Shown here in pieces: positions 1 to 4,586 of a DNA stretch of 7,455 nt; position 1 is the first letter of the stretch; each line of letters opens with the position of its first letter. The stretch spans positions 1-7,455 of the forward strand of contig PIVH01000154.1 of NCBI GenBank assembly GCA_003354225.1, written 5' to 3'. The stretch is from Globobulimina sp. Its lineage: Eukaryota; Foraminifera; Rotaliida. The notes beneath the pieces are model-generated. The model was given only the letters and a program-made list of their open reading frames with translations. It was not told where the DNA came from and made no database searches. A program made the translations under genes and the position numbers.

Positions 1-729
1 ATCGAAATATGGAACTCATTGAATTGTATTCAAGCCTTTCAAACCATCAATAAATCATTATCAGCGGTGTCCTTCTTAATCGCACAAGGTTTAAATAGTG
101 ACATATCGCATGAAATATTTTTATTATTATGGGAAAATACAAAGTTTCCACCGACATTATCTTTAACAAAAGAAAAAGTTGAAGATGAATTAATGGATAT
201 GTTATGGAAAAAATTATGTACAAAATGTGATTTATTGCATGAAAATATATCACCATTGTTTACGCCATATATTTTGACTGATTTTTTTAGTTTAATTTGT
301 TTAGATTTTATTAAATTATTAATACCAAAAAGATTAAAATATGTATTAAATTTGAATCAATTGACAAGGATTGAATATGCAATTGATGAAATCCAAAATT
401 TTTTATTAGATTGTTATAATATTTCACCTGTATTGATTGACGAAAATGAAAATTTATATAAATTAAGGCATATATTAACTATACAACTATCGGGAGCAAC
501 GTATCTAATCAAACATCATAAGGAATTATACAAAGATGAAGATTTTAATGATAAATATCAATTACAAAATGAACCATTTTTAGGTCCAAAATCGTTATGG
601 CTAATTATTAAACATAGAGCAAAACATCATAAACATGACCAGCTCTTAATTAGATACTTTGAAACCCATTCTGGCATAAAGGCACAATTTAAATCGTTTA
701 CAAACGCTGTTAGAAATCGATGGGGATAA
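1..729 (+). CDS. Helical protein of unknown function, 3' part of gene (5' end outside window)
   Basis: The frame is open from base 1 and ends at TAA 727-729, giving 242 codons. The first candidate start codon inside the window is a TTG, and the codons before it are also open, so I read this as the C-terminal part of a longer protein cut by the window edge. The protein looks all-helical, with alternating leucine/isoleucine-rich and charged stretches, no signal peptide and no clear membrane segment. Near the C-terminus is a basic, histidine-rich patch (IKHRAKHHKHDQ) followed by RYFETHSG. The regular helices recall the C-terminal rods of membrane-tethering complex subunits, but I see no diagnostic motif and do not assign a family. 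The last residues depend on splicing: a possible intron at 696-793 would replace the last 11 codons before the stop (FTNAVRNRWG end) with about 20 others and move the stop to 852-854. The coding call is good; the function is unknown. Confidence 0.7.
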   Translation: MEIWNSLNCIQAFQTINKSLSAVSFLIAQGLNSDISHEIFLLLWENTKFPPTLSLTKEKVEDELMDMLWKKLCTKCDLLHENISPLFTPYILTDFFSLICLDFIKLLIPKRLKYVLNLNQLTRIEYAIDEIQNFLLDCYNISPVLIDENENLYKLRHILTIQLSGATYLIKHHKELYKDEDFNDKYQLQNEPFLGPKSLWLIIKHRAKHHKHDQLLIRYFETHSGIKAQFKSFTNAVRNRWG

Positions 730-793
730 TTTTATAAATACATTGTCTGAATCAAAGTTGTTAATGTGCAATTAATTTGTTTTATTTTTTCAG
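696..793 (+). other. Possible alternative intron at the 3' end of the left-hand gene
   Basis: A good 3' splice site, a T-rich run ending in CAG (about 778-793), lies 64 bases past the stop of the unspliced frame. Pairing it with the GTTTAC donor at 696 removes 98 bases and keeps the frame. The sequence ...AAA TC joins A AAC TTT AAA, and translation continues as NFKAYAFALSNVLCQNFFS to TAG 852-854. The donor is weak compared with GTATGT in the SEL1L gene, though similar to GTTTGC in the right-hand gene. The same acceptor could instead belong to a 5'-UTR intron of the next gene, or be a chance match in AT-rich spacer. Confidence 0.35.
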
Positions 794-875
794 AAACTTT
801 AAAGCATATGCTTTTGCTTTGAGCAATGTTTTGTGTCAAAACTTTTTTTCTTAGAAAAACTCGTCTTCGTGAAAC

Positions 876-1178
876 ATGTCGCAAACTTGCACTCCTCAAC
901 AATTATGGAAAGAATATCAAAAATTAAACACTAAATTCATGAAAACAACAGAACATATTGACCAATTACAACAGGAATTGGAAAAATTAAGTCAAAATAA
1001 ATGGCAGCAGATTTGTACTAAATCTTTACATAATATCAGGAATGAAATTGTTTTCTTACAAATGAAAGATAAGAAATTATCGTCTGAAAATGGAACATTG
1101 TCCATTGAAATTGATAATTATAAAAAAGAGGTTCGACAGTTACAAAAGCAACGAACCCAATTATTGGAATCAAAATAA
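876..1178 (+). CDS. Small coiled-coil protein, unknown function
   Basis: This is a complete frame of 100 codons plus TAA. ATG 876 has A at -3 and an in-frame TGA at 870-872 just before it, so unless there is an upstream intron this is the start. The protein is hydrophilic and rich in K, Q, E and L. Residues about 10-55 and 60-98 show heptad-like spacing of leucine, isoleucine and phenylalanine (for example HIDQLQQELEKLSQ and KKEVRQLQKQRTQLLE), which suggests two coiled-coil segments with a short break around IRNEIVFLQM. There is no signal peptide, membrane segment, zinc-binding pattern or catalytic motif. It may be a structural or adaptor protein, but coiled coils are not diagnostic and I do not recognise the family. 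It lies 146 bases downstream of the left-hand gene on the same strand and could be an exon of a larger transcription unit. An AATAAA overlaps its stop codon. Confidence 0.6.
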   Translation: MSQTCTPQQLWKEYQKLNTKFMKTTEHIDQLQQELEKLSQNKWQQICTKSLHNIRNEIVFLQMKDKKLSSENGTLSIEIDNYKKEVRQLQKQRTQLLESK

Positions 1179-1301
1179 AATTCTTGATTGATTTAATGAT
1201 CATTCAATTCAAAAAAACTAATCTAATGTTATTATGTATTGTGTGCAAGGATTTAAATGACGCTTGTTGTAATTATAAGTTGTAGGCAATTTATCATTAA
1301 A
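1174..1301. promoter_or_regulatory. Convergent 3' ends with polyadenylation-like signals on both strands
   Basis: The 154-base gap between the small coiled-coil gene (+) and the SEL1L homologue (-) holds AATAAA at 1174-1179, overlapping the + gene's stop, and ATTAAA at 1296-1301 on the + strand. A TG-rich stretch at about 1226-1245 lies between them. On the - strand there is an ATTAAA at 1197-1192, about 135 bases past the SEL1L stop. These hexamers are frequent by chance in AT-rich DNA, so the exact sites are uncertain, but the two mRNAs probably end in this gap and may overlap. No other gene is visible here. Confidence 0.45.
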
Positions 1302-1332
1302 TACATCGAGCAAACAAAACAAAGTCTTATGT

Positions 1333-4293
1333 TCAATGTCTTATCCATAATAGAATGATTAAGATGATAATCAAAATTATCAATGCAATATTTTCAACAT
1401 TTAAATCTTTGGCATACTGATTGAAATAACTATAATCATACTGATTGAAATATTTTTTTATATCTAAATGAAGATATGTATTAGACATCGTATCAATATC
1501 ATTTACAAATCCTTGTAAATACAATAATGTTAAATAAATATAACACGCAACATTGCCATTCGGACCAGTGGATAATGATAAATCGTAATATCTTTTTGCC
1601 ATTGAAAAATCTTTTTTTTTACCAATTCCGTATTGATGCATATATCCCAAATTAAACATACTCTGCGCATTCGGACCTAATGTATTTTCTGCTGACATTT
1701 CATAATAAATACCTGCCTCTTCAAAACGGGATATATTTTCACTCGCATTGTTGGAACTGGTTTGTAAGTAATTATAATAATAATAATCACCAACAATTCG
1801 TTGCGAGTCTGCATTGTTTTGTGTTGCACTCCATTCAAAATATTTAAATGCAGTTTTACGTGAGATTTGTTTAATATCATTACCATTATCATCCCCATCC
1901 CCATCCTCATGATCATCACCATTTGTATCATTATCCATAATTAATAACATATTCTGTGACACCAAATTCCGTTTTAATAACCATCCAACATTTGATTGTG
2001 CAATTTCAAAGCCTTGAATTGATAATTTTGAATATATAAAAAATGCCTCATCGTAGTTATTATTTAAATAATTTGAGCGGGCCACTGATAATTCCTTTGC
2101 AATGTGTGTTCTTTCCGCAGCCATTTTGAATAAATCAACTGCCATTTTACATGATTTGGCAGTCACCAAACCATTCAAATGCATATAACCGGCATAATAC
2201 AATGACTGTGGATGTCCGCGGCGTGATGCGGTCATAAAACATTCGAATGCATCAGCAAAGGATTTCTTTTTTTGTTTTGTACCAATGCCATTAAAATACA
2301 TTAAACCTAAATAAAATATGGCAGATAAATCCTGTCTTTTGGCTGCATATTTAAAATATTCAAAAGCAGCCGTGTTATTTTTATATTTCTCGTCTTCTAA
2401 ATAAATAAATGCCATTCCGGTATGGCCAGATATTGATTTTAATGAAATTGCTTTTTTATAATATCCAATAGCTTTTGGGATATTTTTTGCAATCTTTAAC
2501 TCTTTAATTCCATCCACATAAATATTGCCTAACATCGCGTACGCATCGCCATGATTTTGTGCCGATGCTAAATCAAAATAATTCATTGCTAAATTAAAGT
2601 TTTGTTTAAATCCACGCAAACCATAATAATATAATTGACCCAACGCCATTTGTGCATTGGCATCGCCATTATCTGCATGCGAATGATAAAAACGTATCAC
2701 TTCATCGGTCTCTTCCATTGGTAAATCTCGCCGATTCACATCATACAAACGTATCATCTCTATGTTATGGTTGAGACTGTCAAATGGCTTCTTATCACCA
2801 AATAATGTGTTCCCTGCTTTTTCATAATATTCTGCCGCTATTTGACATGATTTTGGCACGCCATAACCATATAAATGTCGGTATCCTAATGCTAAATTGC
2901 TCTGTAATAATCCAGACAAACTACTAAAATATAAATATAATACAGCCATATCTTGACGTTGTGAGGTTGTATAAATATGGGCGAGATTAAATTTTGCCTC
3001 ATGATTACCTTAAAAATAAACATTATCCGACGCAGTTTATTCATTTGTTGGCAAAAACATACCTAAAAATGATGAACGTAAAAAATACTGTTCAGCTATG
3101 CTTGCATTTCCATATAGTATCAATTTCTCACCCATTTCATTCAATTTTCTTGCTTCGTCATAACTGTCTAATGTTAAATCTTGACTATAAATTAATGATA
3201 AATTATTTATTTCTATATTGAAATATTTACTATTCGACGTCGACATGTATTTTATATCATTATTATTGTCATCATTTGATTTTGATTTACAAACTCGACA
3301 TGATTTTCTACAATGAATCATAGCAAAGGATGGATTCAATTGACATTGTTGATTTTTTGCTAAAATATGACAATCATTTCTATCATCCATACATGCTTTT
3401 TGTGGATAAAATATGTAAATGGATGGTATGGAGGGATGAATGGCGCCATCCGCATACTTTACAGTGTATGAGTCTGAAATGTTGCTGTAATTTGTAATTG
3501 TTGCTGGCCATATTACATTGCCTAAATTGGTTAATTTTAATCTGTCCGCAGGCCAATACGCATCCACTTCACTACCAATTGGGTACCGGATTGCTTTTAT
3601 TTTTGTATTATTATAATATCCAACTGTTCCATCATTAAATTGTATTATGCCAACTCCAGTTATAATATTCATTATTATGCCAACTTTATTGTTAATTTTA
3701 ACTCTTTGTCCAATTGCAATCTGCGGCATTTTATCTACCAATGGCAATGCATTGTTATTATTGGGTGTTTCATCATATTTGTGATTAAATAATGGAACAG
3801 AAACAAAAGTAAAATTTAATTTATTTTTATCTGATAATATTAATGATGGGGTATTTGGTGAGAATGGTATTAAATTTAAATCAGAGTTATCAGAGTGAAT
3901 AAATTCAATCGTAATATACGAATTTTTAAATGTTAAATGGTATACATTTGAGGAGGATGATGATGGAATTGATATAAGTTTGATTCGTTCATCATTTGGT
4001 TTATGGTTTTTATTTGTTTTTAATTTTTTTATTGTGTTTGTGGTAGATTCAAAAAACAAATCATATGATGATAAATCAAATTGAGATGATTTGACACAGA
4101 TTGGATTATCAAACACATCATTAATATTTACTAATTTTAATTGAGAATTTTTATTTTCTTCCTTTGTTGCACTGCATAAAATAAATGATAAATACGGATT
4201 AATCAGTACCATAAAATGGCCATTATTGTTATTAGGGTCTGAACCAACAGAAATCAGCCATATCATAAATAAAGAAAGTACACTAAGTGACAT
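1333..4293 (-). CDS. SEL1L/HRD3-like ER-associated degradation protein (two exons), with Tudor-like and ShKT N-terminal domains
   Basis: Exon 1 is 4293-3063 and exon 2 is 3008-1333, joined through a split Gly codon (residue 411), giving 968 residues. ATG 4293 has A at -3 and an in-frame TAA six bases upstream. Visible features are: a signal peptide (about 1-17); a low-similarity region with N-glycosylation sequons; a Tudor-like beta module (about 191-296); a ShKT domain with Cys 301, 308, 317, 328, 332 and 335; Sel1 repeats from about 380 to 905; and a C-terminal membrane helix (about 951-966) followed by only two residues. SEL1L-family landmarks are LGYRHLYGYGVPKSC (451-465), KSCKMAVDLF (695-704), EIAQSNVGWLL (745-755) and MFNLGYMHQYGIG (861-873), in the order found in animal SEL1L. 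In the known family this type I ER protein binds lumenal misfolded glycoproteins and scaffolds the HRD1 ubiquitin ligase for retrotranslocation. That role is inferred here from homology. Oddities are an Asp/Gly/Asn-rich insertion (769-788) and the loss of any cytosolic tail. The ERAD identity is strong. Confidence 0.9.
3009..3062 (-). other. 54-nt spliceosomal intron in the SEL1L-like gene
   Basis: On the - strand the donor is GTATGT (3062-3057) and the acceptor is a T-rich tract ending TTTTTAAG (3016-3009). Removal is phase 1: G 3063 joins GT 3008-3007 to make Gly, and the frame continues as NHEAKFNLAHIY into exon 2. Unspliced, exon 1 would read MFLPTNE and stop at 3037. The intron falls inside a Sel1 repeat: the segment before it (LILYGNASIAEQYFLRSSFLG) and the one after make one normal repeat, which is strong evidence for splicing. 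The length is a multiple of three, but the intron carries an in-frame stop, so retention truncates the protein before the scaffold. Confidence 0.9.
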
Positions 4294-4362
4294 GATTTAA
4301 CGAACAATCTGCACCACAATGATGTTGTGTTTTTAGTCTTACTGCTATGTGGGGTCAGTACA

Positions 4363-4396
4363 GAAAGTCTCAATTTACCGAAAGTCTCAATTTACA
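4363..4396. repeat. 17-bp tandem duplication upstream of the SEL1L-like gene
   Basis: Two adjacent copies of a 17-base unit (GAAAGTCTCAATTTAC plus one base) lie at 4363-4379 and 4380-4396. They are identical except for the last base (C or A). The pair sits about 70-105 bases upstream of the SEL1L-like start codon, where its core promoter or 5'-UTR would be expected. On the gene's strand each unit reads GTAAATTGAGACTTTC. I know no factor that binds this sequence, and it does not match the animal ER-stress element. It could be a regulatory site pair or a simple replication-slippage duplication. Confidence 0.9.
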
Positions 4397-4434
4397 AAAA
4401 GAAGAAGCGTAAAAATCTAAAAAATTGTGCCTCT

Positions 4435-4561
4435 TCAAACAAACACAAAACAAACAAACCAAACCAAACAAAAAGCAGTTATATTATATATATATAACAT
4501 ATTTTAATTAATTCCCAAATTCCAATATGGATTCAAGTTATCTATAAGATATATATATATT
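4435..4561 (-). terminator. Probable 3' end / polyadenylation region of the right-hand gene, with simple-sequence tracts
   Basis: Going downstream on the - strand from the stop at 4587, there is a run of T, an AT dinucleotide tract (4561-4549), an ATTAAA hexamer (4508-4503), a second AT tract (about 4496-4480) and then a long TTTG/GGTTTG-rich tract (4477-4435). A signal hexamer followed 25-30 bases later by a GU-rich RNA element is the usual eukaryotic cleavage and polyadenylation layout, so the transcript probably ends near 4480. The AT runs may also be microsatellites. Apart from this and the 17-bp duplication, I see nothing in the 293-base spacer. Confidence 0.45.
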
Positions 4562-4586
4562 CATACTATACAGAAAAAAAAGAAAA

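Noticed and set aside
47-256. - strand frame of 69 codons under the left-hand gene
   Set aside because: It is antisense to a longer coherent frame, and its Ile/Tyr-rich content is typical of AT-rich DNA.
1677-1931. Met/Ile-rich - strand frame overlapping the SEL1L-like exon
   Set aside because: It is a shifted-frame shadow of the Asp/Gly-rich insertion and the Tyr run in the supported Sel1 frame.
1333-2949. Sel1-repeat frame as an independent bacterial-type Sel1 protein
   Set aside because: The SEL1L-specific landmarks, C-terminal membrane helix and in-frame intron link to a signal-peptide exon show that it is the second exon of a eukaryotic ERAD gene.
2994-3221. + strand frame crossing the SEL1L intron
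   Set aside because: It lies opposite well-supported exon 1 sequence and has no coding signature.
3289-3393. ShKT motif as evidence of a toxin gene
   Set aside because: The fold is named after a sea anemone peptide, but it is widespread in ordinary secreted and ER proteins. Here it is one domain of a large membrane-anchored scaffold, with no sign of a toxin precursor.
4480-4561. AT dinucleotide runs as a mobile-element footprint
   Set aside because: There are no terminal inverted repeats, target-site duplication or transposase fragment. Simple microsatellite or 3'-UTR sequence explains them.
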